A stretch of 64,000 nt of DNA from Palsa-504 sp963839095 (GCA_963839095.1 CAWIUF010000054.1:248001-312000); one strand, 5' to 3'. Positions 1-9,791 are shown, counted from the stretch's first letter. Notes: a model not told the origin generated them from the sequence alone. Translations and numbers: made by a program.

Positions 1-373
1 CCGCTTCTCCCGCCGGGCCGTCGTGGCAGCCAGTTGCCTGCTCGCCGCGGCTGGCGTGCTGGTGACGCTGCCGGGTTCGCTGCCGGCCATCGTGGCCGGC
101 CTGGCCGTGATGACGGCCGGGTTCTTCGGCGTGCACAGCGTGGTCAGCGGCTGGGTGCCGGCCCGGGCCCACGCCGGGGGCGCCGCCTCCGGGCAGGCGG
201 CCTCGCTGTACCTGTTCGCGTACTACCTGGGGTCGTCCGTTTTCGGCACCCTGGCCGGACCCGCCTGGAGCCGGGACGGCTGGCCGGCCGTGGCGGTCCT
301 GGCACTGGCCCTCTTCGCGGCCTGCGGGCTGCTCATCGCGGGGCTATGGCGCATCACGGGGCGGGGACGGTAG
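1..373 (+). CDS. MFS transporter, C-terminal part (cut by window edge)
   Basis: The reading frame enters from the left edge (first complete codon at base 2) and stops at 373, giving about 123 residues. It consists almost wholly of hydrophobic helices separated by short polar loops, about four membrane spans, with a basic C-terminal tail (GLWRITGRGR). The spacing and a conserved-looking loop with small residues before a helix fit the last third of a major facilitator superfamily exporter. Substrate cannot be told. The 3' end overlaps by 30 bases the stop of an opposite-strand TetR remnant; an MFS or MMPL exporter next to a TetR gene is a usual efflux arrangement. Confidence 0.75.
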   Translation, partial: RFSRRAVVAASCLLAAAGVLVTLPGSLPAIVAGLAVMTAGFFGVHSVVSGWVPARAHAGGAASGQAASLYLFAYYLGSSVFGTLAGPAWSRDGWPAVAVLALALFAACGLLIAGLWRITGRGR

Positions 374-745
374 CCGGAGCATGTGCAGCACCATCGTGTA
401 CAGGGCCTCGCGCAGTTCCTCGTCGGACAGGCCGGCCAGGTCGGGCAGGCATTCCGGGATGTAGAACAAGGTGCTCGCGGCCAGCCGCTGGGCCCCGGTC
501 GGGTGGTCGCCGAAGATCAGGGCCAGGCCGCGCTCGCGCCGCGTCGTCGACTCCTGCACCTTGTCCCGCTTGGCGGCGGGATCGCTGGCGGCCATCCCGG
601 CGTAGACGCGGTTCTCGACCAGGAAGTCGACGAAGCCGCTCACCAGGAATTCCGTCCGGGCCCGGCGCGCGCGGATCGCGGCCGCGGCGTCCAGCAGCGC
701 CTCGAGCCGGTCGAGGCCGGGCTGCATGGCCGCGTGCATGGCTTC
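344..745 (-). pseudogene. TetR-family regulator, C-terminal remnant
   Basis: Reading leftwards from about 745 to the TAG at 344 gives about 130 residues that look like the ligand-binding half of a TetR repressor: a helix ending in DRLEALLDAAA, then LVSGFVDFLVENRVYAG, and a final helix EELREALYTMVLHMLRL. The N-terminal helix-turn-helix that should come before is absent: the sequence upstream codes instead, on the other strand, for an MMPL transporter. A methionine codon near 738 could still start a short product, but without DNA-binding helices it would not be a repressor. I infer a deletion that removed the N-terminal parts of both divergent genes. Confidence 0.6.
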
Positions 746-1462
746 GGGGCCGGCTACAACCGCCCGCTGCTGATCGTTGCCACCATGCCCGACGTTGCGC
801 AGGTGACGCCGCTGGCCGGGCAGAACGGCGTCGCGCTGATCCGGGTGATCCCGAAGTCCGGGCCCAGCGACCCGGGCACCGCCAGCCTCGTCCACCGGCT
901 GCGTGACGACCGGGCCGCGATCGAAGGCGGCACCGGCGCGCGCATCCTGGTCGGCGGCACCACCGCGTCGAACATCGACGTCTCGGCCAAGCTGTCGGCC
1001 GCCCTGCCGATCTTCCTGGCCGTCGTGGTCGGCCTGGCGTTCGTCCTGCTGACCTTCGCCTTCCGCACCATCCTGGTACCGCTCAAGTCGATCCTGGGCT
1101 TCTTGCTCTCGATGGCGGCCGCGCTCGGCGCGCAGGTCGCGGTGTTCCAGTGGGGCTGGGGGCAGCATCTGCTCGGCATCACCGCGATGATCATGTTCTC
1201 CATCTTCGTGGCCTTCATGTTCACCAGCGACCCGACCATCAAGACGATCGGCTTCAGCTTCGCGACCGGGGTGTTCCTGGACGCCTTCGTGGTGCGGCTC
1301 ACGCTGGTCTCCGCGGTCATGGCCCTCGTCGGGTCCAAGATCTGGTACCACCCGCGGTGGTTCGCCCGGCGCGTCCCCGACCCTGACATCGAGGGGCAGC
1401 GGCTCGAGGACCAGCTCACCCGGGGCGAGCTCGTGGCCGCGGGCGCCCGGGAGGGATCGTGA
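740..1462 (+). pseudogene. MMPL-family transporter, C-terminal remnant with internal deletion
   Basis: From about 742 the frame reads GFGAGYNRPLLIVA, the usual start of the second periplasmic part of MMPL/RND lipid or drug exporters, then four membrane helices and the typical end (FATGVFLDAFVVRLTLV, WYHPRWFARRVPDPDIEGQRLEDQL). The whole N-terminal half (about 350 residues) is missing. A second gap is seen near 1180: the helix ending HLLGI runs directly into TAMIMFSIFVAFMF, whereas family members have about 45 residues with a DYEVFLVSRMRE-like motif in between. It is therefore a doubly deleted remnant. The open frame extends upstream to 383, but that part is only the antisense of the TetR remnant. 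Confidence 0.7.
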
Positions 1463-1473
1463 TGCCGGGACGG

Positions 1474-2675
1474 CTAGCGGCAGGACACGCTCGACGGGGC
1501 GGCGCTGCTGCCCGCCAGGGTGGCGATGAAGCCGACCGTGGTGCTGGCGCCGGGGGCGAGCGTGCCGTTGTACGGTGCGTTCGTCACGGTCACGGTTTCG
1601 CCGGACTGGGTGTAGCCGCCGTTCCAGAAGTTGTCAATCGCCTGGCCGCCGGGGAAGGTCCAGCCGAGCTGCCAGCTGTTCAGCGTGGCCGATCCGGTGT
1701 TCGTGATCACGACCTGTCCCTGGAAGCCGCCCGGCCAGCTGCTCACCACCGAGTACGTGCCGGAGCAGCTGGCGCCGGCGCCCGGTGACATGGGGCTGGA
1801 CGACGGGGCCGCGGACGTCGGGGCCGGCGCGGGCCGGGCTGCCGTTGACGGTGACCGAGAAGGAGTTGGTCTTCAGCCCGGCGCCGCCCTGCCACAGCTC
1901 GAACCCGGCCTCGACGTCGATCAGGTACCAGCTGCTCTGGGTATAGCCGCGGCTGACCATGTCCTGAGCCAGGGTGCCGACGTCCAGGTTGGCGACCGAG
2001 GTCGCCGGGCTGGTCATCTCGTAGGTGACGGTGTCCCAGCTGGACTGCGTGCCTTCCCAGATGTTGTAGGTGTGGCCGTCCAGGGTGACGTTGCTGGCGA
2101 CCTGGGAGCCGAACGGCTGGACCGAGCCGTTGCGGTTCAGCCAGACCATGAGCTCGCTGCCGTTCGGCTGGCCGGTGGTGGTGGGCGTCTGGTTGAACCA
2201 GATGTCGTAGGCCACGTCGTACTGGCTGCTGCCGCCGGGCTGGGTGGTCGACCAGCTCGTGGTTACCGCGCCCGGGGGTCAGGCCGGCGACCTGGACGGG
2301 GTGGCCGGACAGCCCGCCCGAGCTGCAGTTACCCCAGTGGCAGCCCTGGTAGATGGACGGGAACGCACCCGGCGATCCGTTGGTGGCGTTGTTGATCGAG
2401 GAGCTGGCCACCGTGAAGTCGGCGCTGCCGTCGGTGCTGACGCACTCGGGGGCACTGGAGTCGAACTCGTTGGTCTGCACGATGTACGAGCCGCCGCCTA
2501 CCGCCTCGGTCTGATGCTGGCACAGCGTTGTCGACGCCACCGCGGCGGGACTGGCGGAGAGTCCGGGGGGCTGGCCGCCGGCGCTGACCGTGCTGACGGC
2601 CCGGGCGGCGAGGTAGGTGCCGAGTGCGAGCAGCAGGGTGGCCGCGATGGCGAGCGCGTACCTGGAACGAGTCAC
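1474..2675 (-). pseudogene. Secreted GH12 endoglucanase with CBM2, broken by two frameshifts
   Basis: Three frames must be joined. GTG at 2675 follows GGAGG with a 6-base gap and encodes a membrane or signal helix (YALAIAATLLLALGTYLAARA) and the start of a GH12 fold (LCQHQTEAVGGGSYIVQTNEF ... GCHWGNCSSG). Near 2270-2279 the frame shifts; it resumes as AVTTSW...VAYDIWFNQTP, with the GH12 nucleophile motif SELMVWLN and the second glutamate in GFELW. Near 1829-1838 it shifts again into a proline/serine linker and a family-2 cellulose-binding module (CSGTYSVVSSWPGGFQG ... TAG at 1474). Each break is explained by one extra C/G in a G/C run. An intact product would be a secreted beta-1,4-glucanase or xyloglucanase. 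Error and true decay cannot be told apart here. Confidence 0.85.
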
Positions 2676-2850
2676 CGGATACCTCCGAGCGCAACGGCCT
2701 GGGCCTGCTGGCCCGCGTCCCGTTTCTCGCGGCTGATGCCTGCTTTGTGACGAGTGCGTACTGTGCCCGAGATTCGGCACTCATCGTGGCGTCAGCGGCG
2801 CCGGAGGTCAAGAACGAAGTTATTACGCTCGTTGTTGCACCTCGTTGTTA

Positions 2851-2887
2851 CGCCCCGGCCGGCCCGTCAGCGGGCCCGGCCGGGGCG
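2851..2887 (-). terminator. Long GC hairpin after the peptidase gene
   Basis: CGCCCCGGCCGGCCCG, a TCAG loop, and CGGGCCCGGCCGGGGCG form a stem of about 16 pairs with one bulged base. It lies just downstream of the minus-strand peptidase stop (2905) and upstream of the cellulase start. No U-run follows, as is common in actinobacteria. Confidence 0.6.
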
Positions 2888-2904
2888 TCACGTCCCCGGG
2901 TCGC

Positions 2905-4551
2905 TCAGCGGGTCGTTACGGTCGGTGAGCTCGCCGGTCCGGCCGCCGACTGGGCGGTCGGGTTCGGTACCGGCAGCGGGTGGCAGGTGATATCCCACTT
3001 GGCGCCCGGATGGCGGGCCGGCAGCTTGCCGGTCTCCAGGTAACTGGCGATCGTGCCGTCGACGCACAGGTTGCCGCTCAGCGAGTCGGCGTGGGTGGTG
3101 CCGCCCGGCTCGGCCAGCAGCACCGAGTGCGGGAACAGCGTGCGGACCTCGAGGCTGCCCTCGAACGGCGTCGCCGCGTCCAGCGTCTCGTCGATGAGCA
3201 GGGCGCTGCGGATCGCGTGGCCGCTGCCGCCCGAGGCGACCCGCACCGGACGGTGGGCCGGGGCCGGCCAGTACAGGCAGGGCCCGTTGAACCAGGCGTT
3301 GGCCCAGGTCGAGAACGGCGCGACCCGGTTGACCGCGGTGTTGTCCCGGTCCCAGACCGCCCAGCTCGTCGGCCACTGCACATCGCTGCACTGAACCGCG
3401 TTGTACGCCGCGAACTCGTTGTCGTTGCCGGGCCCGTCGCTCTGCTGGTACAGCGTCACCAGCGCCTTGGCCGCGGCCGTGCTGTGCGTGTTCTCCCAGT
3501 TGGCAAAGGCGCTGCCGAGCTGCAGCCAGGTCTGCTCGTAGTAGCCGGCCCCCAGGAAGATGTCGGTCCACTCGTCCGGGCCGACCACGCCGTTGATCGG
3601 GTGCTTGGCCAGGGCCGCCCGCTCCGCGTACCAGCGCTTGCTCACCGCCGACTCGGTGGCGCCGAGGTGATAGACGCTGTTGTACTTCGCCAGCCAGCCG
3701 AACCAGATGTTGACGTTCCGGTTGAAGGCGATGTCCTGGTTCAGGTTGGCCTTGTACCAGATGTTCCGCGGGTCCACGTTGCTGTCGAGGATCAGCTGGT
3801 TCAGCGTGTGCGGGTACAGCGTCGCGTAGACCTGGCCGAGGTAGGTGCCGTAGGAGAAGCCGTAGTAGCTCATCTTCCCGCGCGGGCCGACCAGCGCCTG
3901 CCTGATGCTGTTCATGTCCCGGGCGGAGTCGATGGTGGTCATGTGGTCGAGCAGCGCGCTCTGCGCGCCGCTCCTGGTCGCGCACGCACGGTCGTATTTC
4001 TTGGTCCGGCCCAGCCAGTAGCTCAGGATCGGCCGGTTCGTCGGGTCGTAGCTTTCCCGGTCGCCGGAGAAGTAGTTCGGCTCGCACGAGAGCGCCGGAA
4101 GGCTGCTGCCGATACCACGCGGATCGAAGCCGATCCAGTCGTAGTCGGCCGCCGCGGCGTTCAGGTGGTCCGCCTGAAGCGCCTCGATCAGGAACACGTT
4201 GAGGTTCAGGCCCGGGCCACCGGGTCCGCCGGGGTTGGTGAGGATGATGCCCCGGTAGTTCTTGGCGTTCGAGGTGTGCTGGATCCTCGACACGGCGATC
4301 TTGATCTTCGCGCCGTGCGGGCGGCTGTAGTTCAGCGGCACCGACAGGTACCCGCACTTGGCGCCGGCCTGGGCCAGGTCTTTGTCGGCGCAGGCCTTCC
4401 AGGCGATCGAGCTCGTCGCGGCCCCCGCCGTCGCGGCCCCCGCTGTCGCGGTGCTCGCCCCCGTCGTGGCGGCACCGGCTAGGGTCGGGGCGGTAAACCC
4501 GATCCCGGCGGCCATCACGGCCGTTGCCATCACCGCGGTGATTTTCCGCAT
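2905..4551 (-). CDS. Secreted alpha/beta-hydrolase peptidase (S33, tripeptidyl-aminopeptidase type)
   Basis: 548 residues. Residues 1-28 are a signal peptide (MRKITAVMATAV, cleavage near AGA-AT), followed by an alanine/threonine-rich stretch. The hydrolase domain shows the oxyanion NPGGPGGPG (106-114), GFDPRGIGSS, the nucleophile elbow GFSYG with Ser233, an acid residue in LLIDETLDAATPFE, and the histidine in PGGTTHADSL, followed by the TAP-like C-terminal domain. The length and order match secreted Streptomyces-type tripeptidyl aminopeptidases and SlpD/SlpE relatives, which remove short peptides from the N terminus of extracellular proteins. Paired cysteines (C54, C66, C156, C190 and others) suit export. 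It has its own promoter region (4552 onward) and a hairpin terminator. Which peptides it cuts is not visible. Confidence 0.88.
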   Translation of the reverse strand: MRKITAVMATAVMAAGIGFTAPTLAGAATTGASTATAGAATAGAATSSIAWKACADKDLAQAGAKCGYLSVPLNYSRPHGAKIKIAVSRIQHTSNAKNYRGIILTNPGGPGGPGLNLNVFLIEALQADHLNAAAADYDWIGFDPRGIGSSLPALSCEPNYFSGDRESYDPTNRPILSYWLGRTKKYDRACATRSGAQSALLDHMTTIDSARDMNSIRQALVGPRGKMSYYGFSYGTYLGQVYATLYPHTLNQLILDSNVDPRNIWYKANLNQDIAFNRNVNIWFGWLAKYNSVYHLGATESAVSKRWYAERAALAKHPINGVVGPDEWTDIFLGAGYYEQTWLQLGSAFANWENTHSTAAAKALVTLYQQSDGPGNDNEFAAYNAVQCSDVQWPTSWAVWDRDNTAVNRVAPFSTWANAWFNGPCLYWPAPAHRPVRVASGGSGHAIRSALLIDETLDAATPFEGSLEVRTLFPHSVLLAEPGGTTHADSLSGNLCVDGTIASYLETGKLPARHPGAKWDITCHPLPVPNPTAQSAAGPASSPTVTTR

Positions 4552-4973
4552 AAATGACCCCCGTAACCTCGTGGATACCTTCCCATAACCGGAACGGTCA
4601 TGGATGGCCTGCTAAACCGGAAATCCAGCCTCAAACGTGCCGCATCGACCGCACATGGATCAACAGCTGGAAACGACAAGTTGCGAACTTGTTACGCCGT
4701 CCGCAACGTTTCCTTGGCCGGGCGTGGAAGGCTCATCTCAGCTTTTTGCGGCCTGACGAGGGTCAGTGAGCGTCGCGCAACGTTGTCGCCTGAGTAACTT
4801 ATTTCGCGTTAGCTGCTTTCTTTATCTTGCGCCTCAGCTTTGTCACGATCGGGTGTTCGGGCGCCTGGCGGACCTATTTCCGGGCTTATAGGGACCGGCG
4901 TGGCGTGTGCGTTTGAAACCCAGGTGAGTAAATCACCATCGCGCGCCGCCTGCTGGCCGCGGCCCTTCGGTGA
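4552..4973. other. Non-coding spacer upstream of the peptidase gene
   Basis: About 420 bases of clearly lower GC than the surroundings, with stop codons in all frames and no convincing gene. It should hold the peptidase promoter (reading left). Short matching pieces such as GCAACGTT (about 4712 and 4778) are present, but no known riboswitch or RNA fold is recognised. Confidence 0.4.
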
Positions 4974-5030
4974 ACGGCATCAATGCCACTTTGATGTCGC
5001 GATAACGGCATCAATGTCACATAGATGTCG
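4974..5030. repeat. Two tandem copies of a 31-bp repeat
   Basis: ACGGCATCAATGCCAC starts at 4974 and ACGGCATCAATGTCAC at 5005, period 31. Each copy also contains a small inverted repeat: CATCAA ... TTGATG in copy 1 (about 4979-4996) and the shorter CATC ... GATG in copy 2. The pair lies about 300 bases before the ECF sigma gene and resembles an operator array more than coding DNA. Confidence 0.6.
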
Positions 5031-5122
5031 TTAGCTCGCGCCGACTCTGCCCGGCGGGTGGCTCATCTCGTTCCACGTCGTGACTCAGGCGCCCGGTAGT
5101 TCACGCAGGGGAGCCCCGCTCA

Positions 5123-5170
5123 ACCGGCACGATGTGGCATTTGATCCGGTTATAACCGGCACGATGTGGC
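5123..5170. repeat. Second direct-repeat pair with a 14-bp palindrome between
   Basis: ACCGGCACGATGTGGC occurs exactly at 5123-5138 and 5155-5170 (period 32). Between and into the second copy lies the perfect palindrome CCGGTTATAACCGG at 5146-5159. The layout ATAAC-GGCA-ATG is shared loosely with the pair at 4974-5030, so four degenerate units precede the sigma gene. Confidence 0.6.
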
Positions 5171-5280
5171 TTCGCGCCGGTCCAGATCGCACACCTGGTC
5201 CCGGGGCATCGCATCCCGGGCGCCGGATCCTGGGCCGGAAGGCGGCCCGATGCGGGTGCCAGCGAAAAATCCCGTCGCGG

Positions 5281-5310
5281 GGTGAAACTTTTCCGGGCCG
5301 GGGACGCGAC
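5281..5310 (+). promoter_or_regulatory. Probable ECF-type promoter of the sigma operon
   Basis: TGAAAC at 5283-5288, a 16-base gap, then CGCGAC at 5305-5310 resembles the -35 (GAAAC) and -10 (CGnC-like) elements of ECF promoters. The ATG of the sigma gene is only 10 bases downstream, so the transcript would be leaderless or nearly so. This suggests autoregulation by the encoded sigma factor. It is inferred from pattern only. Confidence 0.45.
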
Positions 5311-5319
5311 AGTTAGGAC

Positions 5320-5856
5320 ATGGACGGCCGCCCGAGCGACGAGACGCTGCTTCTCGCCGTGGCCGAACGCGACATGGGCGCCTTCCGCACGCTGTACGAA
5401 CGTCACGCCGGCTGGCTCGCGATCCGGCTCGCCCGGCGGTGCAACGACCGCGACCTGGTGGCGGATGCGATCCAGGACACCTTCGTCGCCGTCTGGCAGA
5501 AACCGCGGGGCTTCCGCGGCGACGGCGACCTCGCGGCCTGGCTGTGGGGGATCGCGATCCGGCGGCTGGTGAGCCGGCTGCGGACGGGCGGCAGCATCGC
5601 CGCCGTATTCGAGCACGCCGAAGCCGCGCCGGCCGCGGAAGACCAGGTGCTGCTGTCGGTGGAGTACGGCGACATCGGCCAGGCGCTGGCCCGGCTGTCG
5701 CCGGAGATGCGCGCCGTCATCCAGGCTGTCGTGCTGGACGGCCTGTCCGCCAAGGAGGCGGCGCACCTGCTGCACGTACCGGTGAGCAGCGTGAAGACCC
5801 GGCTCTACCGGGCCAAGGCGCACCTGCGCGCCGCCCTAGCGGAAGGACCGTCATGA
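5320..5856 (+). CDS. ECF-family RNA polymerase sigma factor
   Basis: 178 residues. Region 2 covers about residues 18-85: the core-binding helix DLVADAIQDTFVAVWQKPRGF and a -10-recognition stretch ending LWGIAIRRLVSRLR. Region 4 covers about 120-172, with the helix-turn-helix LSAKEAAHLLHVPVSSVKTRLYRAKAHLR that reads the -35 element. The length is normal for a two-domain ECF factor. The stop overlaps the ATG of the next gene (ATGA), a zinc-type anti-sigma factor, so the pair is translationally coupled. A candidate self-promoter lies directly upstream. Targets probably include the downstream ABC exporter operon, which follows without a gap. Confidence 0.93.
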   Translation: MDGRPSDETLLLAVAERDMGAFRTLYERHAGWLAIRLARRCNDRDLVADAIQDTFVAVWQKPRGFRGDGDLAAWLWGIAIRRLVSRLRTGGSIAAVFEHAEAAPAAEDQVLLSVEYGDIGQALARLSPEMRAVIQAVVLDGLSAKEAAHLLHVPVSSVKTRLYRAKAHLRAALAEGPS

Positions 5857-6686
5857 CCGCCTGGCACCTCGACGACGACGCACTGCGGCGCTACGTCGAG
5901 CGGAGCGATTCGCTGGCCGAAGGGGCCTCGGCCGAGCAGCACCTGATGGCCTGCGAGCCGTGCCGGGTGCGGGTCACCGCCGCGGCCAGCGTGACTCAAC
6001 TCAGTGTCATCGACCTCGCGGCGGTGTGGGACCGCACCCGGGACGCCATCGAAGTGCCGCGGCCGTCGGTGTTCGAGCGGCTGCTGCGCGGCGCCGGCCT
6101 GCCCGCCTCCGAGGCGCGGCTGGTCGCGGTGGCCAGCGCCTTCCGCGGCGTGTGGCTGGTGGGCGTGGCCGCGGTCCTCGCGTTCGCCGCGCTCGCGGCG
6201 GCGATCGGGCACGCCCGCGGGATATGGCTCTTCCTGGCAGTGGCGCCGATCGTGCCCTGCCTGGTGGTCGCGTCCAGCTACGACCCGTGGATGGACCCGG
6301 CGCTCGAACCGGAACTCGTCACGCCCTATCCGATGCTCCGGCTGATCCTGCTGCGCACGGTCGCGGTTCTCGCGCTCGCGCTGCCGACGGTACTGCTCCT
6401 GGGGCTGTTCATTCCTACCGAAGCGCCGTTCGCGTGGCTGCTGCCGGCGGTCGGCTTCGTGGCGCTGGTCCTCGCCGCGTCGACCTGGTTCAGCCCACTC
6501 CGTTCGGCCATCGTGGTCAGCCTGGCCTGGCTCGCGGCGGTCTGGCTGATGGCAGCGCAGTCCGGTTCGCCGGAGGCGGTGCTCCAGGCCCGGACCCAGG
6601 CGGCCTTCCTGGCGCTGGCGGCGGCTTCGTTCTCGATCTTCCTGGTGCGCCGGCGTCGGCTGCACCAGCTCCGGACGTGGAGGTAG
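5853..6686 (+). CDS. Membrane anti-sigma factor with zinc-finger motif
   Basis: 277 residues. The N-terminal cytoplasmic part carries H30-x3-C34-x2-C37, the zinc-binding signature of ZAS anti-sigma factors that hold ECF sigma factors inactive. From about residue 95 there are six hydrophobic segments (for example VWLVGVAAVLAFAALAAAIGHA, LFLAVAPIVPCLVVASSY, LLPAVGFVALVLAASTWF), unlike single-span anti-sigma factors. It ends in a basic tail RRRRLHQLRTWR. The start ATG overlaps the sigma stop. It is followed after 2 bases by the ABC ATPase gene, so all belong to one operon. The signal that releases the sigma factor is not visible. Confidence 0.85.
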   Translation: MTAWHLDDDALRRYVERSDSLAEGASAEQHLMACEPCRVRVTAAASVTQLSVIDLAAVWDRTRDAIEVPRPSVFERLLRGAGLPASEARLVAVASAFRGVWLVGVAAVLAFAALAAAIGHARGIWLFLAVAPIVPCLVVASSYDPWMDPALEPELVTPYPMLRLILLRTVAVLALALPTVLLLGLFIPTEAPFAWLLPAVGFVALVLAASTWFSPLRSAIVVSLAWLAAVWLMAAQSGSPEAVLQARTQAAFLALAAASFSIFLVRRRRLHQLRTWR

Positions 6687-6688
6687 CG

Positions 6689-7711
<1,023 letters not shown>

Positions 7712-8453
7712 CCGAGTGGATAACGTGGACCGGCGGAGGCAGCACCGACCACCGAGATCGACGAAGTGAACGGGTACCCGGCGGTCTTCCTCGGCGGGTT
7801 CGGCATGATGGCCGCGTACTGGCTGACCCGGTCGATGCGCGCCAGCGAACCGGTCGCCGGCGTCACCCCGGTCACCCGGCCGGCCCGCACCGCCGCCCTC
7901 TGCGCGGTCGCGATCGCGCCGTTCGCCTGCGGTGTCCTGACCCTGTTCGGGATGCTGCACTCCTACCCCGTCGGCGACGCGGTGTACGGGCCGTTCAGCC
8001 CGTCAGCGCGGGTCGCCATCCTGGTCGCGCAGATCGTCATCCCCTCGCTCGGCGGCCCGCTGCTCGGGGTCGCGCTCGGCCGCTGGGTGCGGTTTCCCGG
8101 CGCGGCGTTCGTGCTGTTCCTGGTCATCTTCGGCTGGGTGGAGCTGGTGACGATCCTGACCCTGTGGCATCCGGACTCGCGCCCGTCACGGTGCTGCGGC
8201 TGTTCTCGCCGTTCGCCTTCTTCACGCACCTGTCGGACTCCGGCGGCGTCACGGCCTGGCGCGGGTCGCCGTGGTTCTTCATCGGCTGGCAGCTCGCCCT
8301 GTGCGCGATCGCGGTCCTGGTCGCGCTGCTGCGCGGGGCCGAGGGGCCGGTGCGCACCCGCATCATCCGTGCCCTCGCGATCACGGGCGTGGCGGCCGTG
8401 ATCTTGCTGGTGCTGGCGGCCACCGGCGGGTTCCCCCGCGCCCTCACCGGAGG

Positions 8454-9083
8454 ATGATCAGGGCGGTGCTGCGGGCCGGGGCGTGGCCGGCGGTGGCGGG
8501 CGTCAGCGGCGTGGCGGTCGTGGTGGGCGGCTGCGGGGCCGCGTTCCCGGCGGCCGCCACCGTGCTGCTCCCGATCTGCTTCGCGCTGCTCGCCGGGGCC
8601 GCGGCGTTCGCCCTCGACGAGCCGGCCAGCCTGGTCGTCGACGTGACGCCGACCGGGCCCGCCCGGCGCACCGCGATCCGCGCCGTGGCGCTGCTGGCGC
8701 CGCTCGCCGCCGGCGTGCTGGTGCTGCTGGCGGCGGCCCTGCGCGGGCAGGCGCTGCCGTGGGCGGCGGCCGGCCTCGCGCTGGCCGGCAGCGTCCTGCT
8801 CGGATTCGCGGTGGCGTGCGTGCTCCGGACCCGGACCGGGGAACCGGGCCCGGTGGCCGGCGCCGCCGTCGTGCTGGTGCTGATGGCCCCCGCTCTCGTG
8901 CCGCACGTCGCGCAGTGGGTCCGCACGTTTCCGGCATCCGGCGCCGGCGGCCCGTCCTCGGACCGCCTGTGGTGGGCCGTTCTCGCGGTGTGCGCGGCGG
9001 CCATCGCCGTCTCGGCCGGCGGCCTCAGGCGGCCAGCATGGCCAGGATCCGGGACCAGGCGTCATCGCGGGCTGTCTTACTGA
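8454..9083 (+). CDS. Hydrophobic membrane protein, probable second exporter subunit
   Basis: 209 residues starting at ATG 8454, which overlaps the permease stop. It has about six hydrophobic segments (WPAVAGVSGVAVVVGGCGAAF, VALLAPLAAGVLVLLAAALRG and others) joined by short arginine-rich loops, and no recognised motif. Position and coupling suggest it works with the ABC ATPase, but I do not recognise the family. The last 20 residues (PAWPGSGTRRHRGLSY) overlap the opposite-strand hydrolase by 59 bases and may be an extension caused by a lost stop. Confidence 0.6.
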   Translation: MIRAVLRAGAWPAVAGVSGVAVVVGGCGAAFPAAATVLLPICFALLAGAAAFALDEPASLVVDVTPTGPARRTAIRAVALLAPLAAGVLVLLAAALRGQALPWAAAGLALAGSVLLGFAVACVLRTRTGEPGPVAGAAVVLVLMAPALVPHVAQWVRTFPASGAGGPSSDRLWWAVLAVCAAAIAVSAGGLRRPAWPGSGTRRHRGLSY

Positions 9084-9791
9084 ACGCCGGCGTGCCCGGC
9101 CAGAAGAACGCGTGCCCGGTGCCGGGGTAGCAGACCATCTCGTGGTCGGTACCCGCCTGCCGCAGGGCGGCGCGGATCTGGCCGCGCGGCCCGGCCGGGA
9201 TCAGGGTGTCGTCCTCCCCGACCAGGTAGAGGAGCCGGCCGGTGATCCCGGGGGTCAGGTCCAGGGTCGGCGTGGGCTGGCTCATCGGGATGTCGGTCGT
9301 GGGCAGCCAGCCGCCGTACAGCACGGCGGTCCGGCTGACCGGGAGCTGGCAGGCGGCGAGATAGCTGAGGTGGCCGCCCGCGCTGAAGCCGATCATGGCG
9401 ACCCGCTCGATGCCGGGCTGTGCTTTCAGCCAGTCGCTGGCGGCGGCCGCATCGGCCAGCGCGTGCTGGCGCTCGAGCCGGTGCAGCAGGGTGAAGCCCT
9501 CCTGGCGACCGGCGTCGTCACGTTCGAGCCAGCGGCCGGCCGGGGCATCGCGATGGTAGAACTCGGGCGCGATCGCGAGGTAGCCGGCCCGGGCGAGGTC
9601 GTCGGTCACGGCCCGGATGTCCGGGTTCACCCCGAAGAGCTCATGGGCCACGATCACCCCGGTCGGCGCGTAACCGGCGGCCGGGCGGGCAGGTCTGCGG
9701 CCGGGCGGGCGCGGCCGGCGGCCGGGCGGGCGAGGTACGCCGGCAGGGTGGTCCCGTCGGCGACAGGAATCTGGATGGTCTCGTTCGGCAT
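9025..9791 (-). pseudogene. Dienelactone hydrolase family protein, frameshifted near the N terminus
   Basis: The N-terminal piece starts at ATG 9791 (MPNETIQIPVADGTTLPAYLARP), which has GGAGG seven bases upstream; an earlier ATG at 9797 is too close to that site. Within 9660-9735 the frame changes, in a stretch where GGCCGGGCGGGC-like units are repeated three times. The rest reads YAPTGVIVAHELFGVNPDIRAVTDDLA, the nucleophile elbow IGFSAGGH (serine in place of the classic dienelactone-hydrolase cysteine), an acid in LVGEDDTLIPAG, and the histidine in PGTGHAFF. It is a cytoplasmic alpha/beta-hydrolase. The gene diverges from the XRE regulator at 9857, which may control it. Confidence 0.8.

Noticed and set aside
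2980..4482. A 500-codon open frame on the plus strand
   Set aside because: It is exactly antisense to the peptidase gene, has an extreme arginine/valine composition and no motif. High GC produces such frames.
4974..5030. CRISPR array
   Set aside because: Only two copies, no unique spacers of regular length, no cas genes.
4552..5319. A riboswitch in the long spacer
   Set aside because: No conserved riboswitch core could be recognised in either direction, and the repeats fit operators better.
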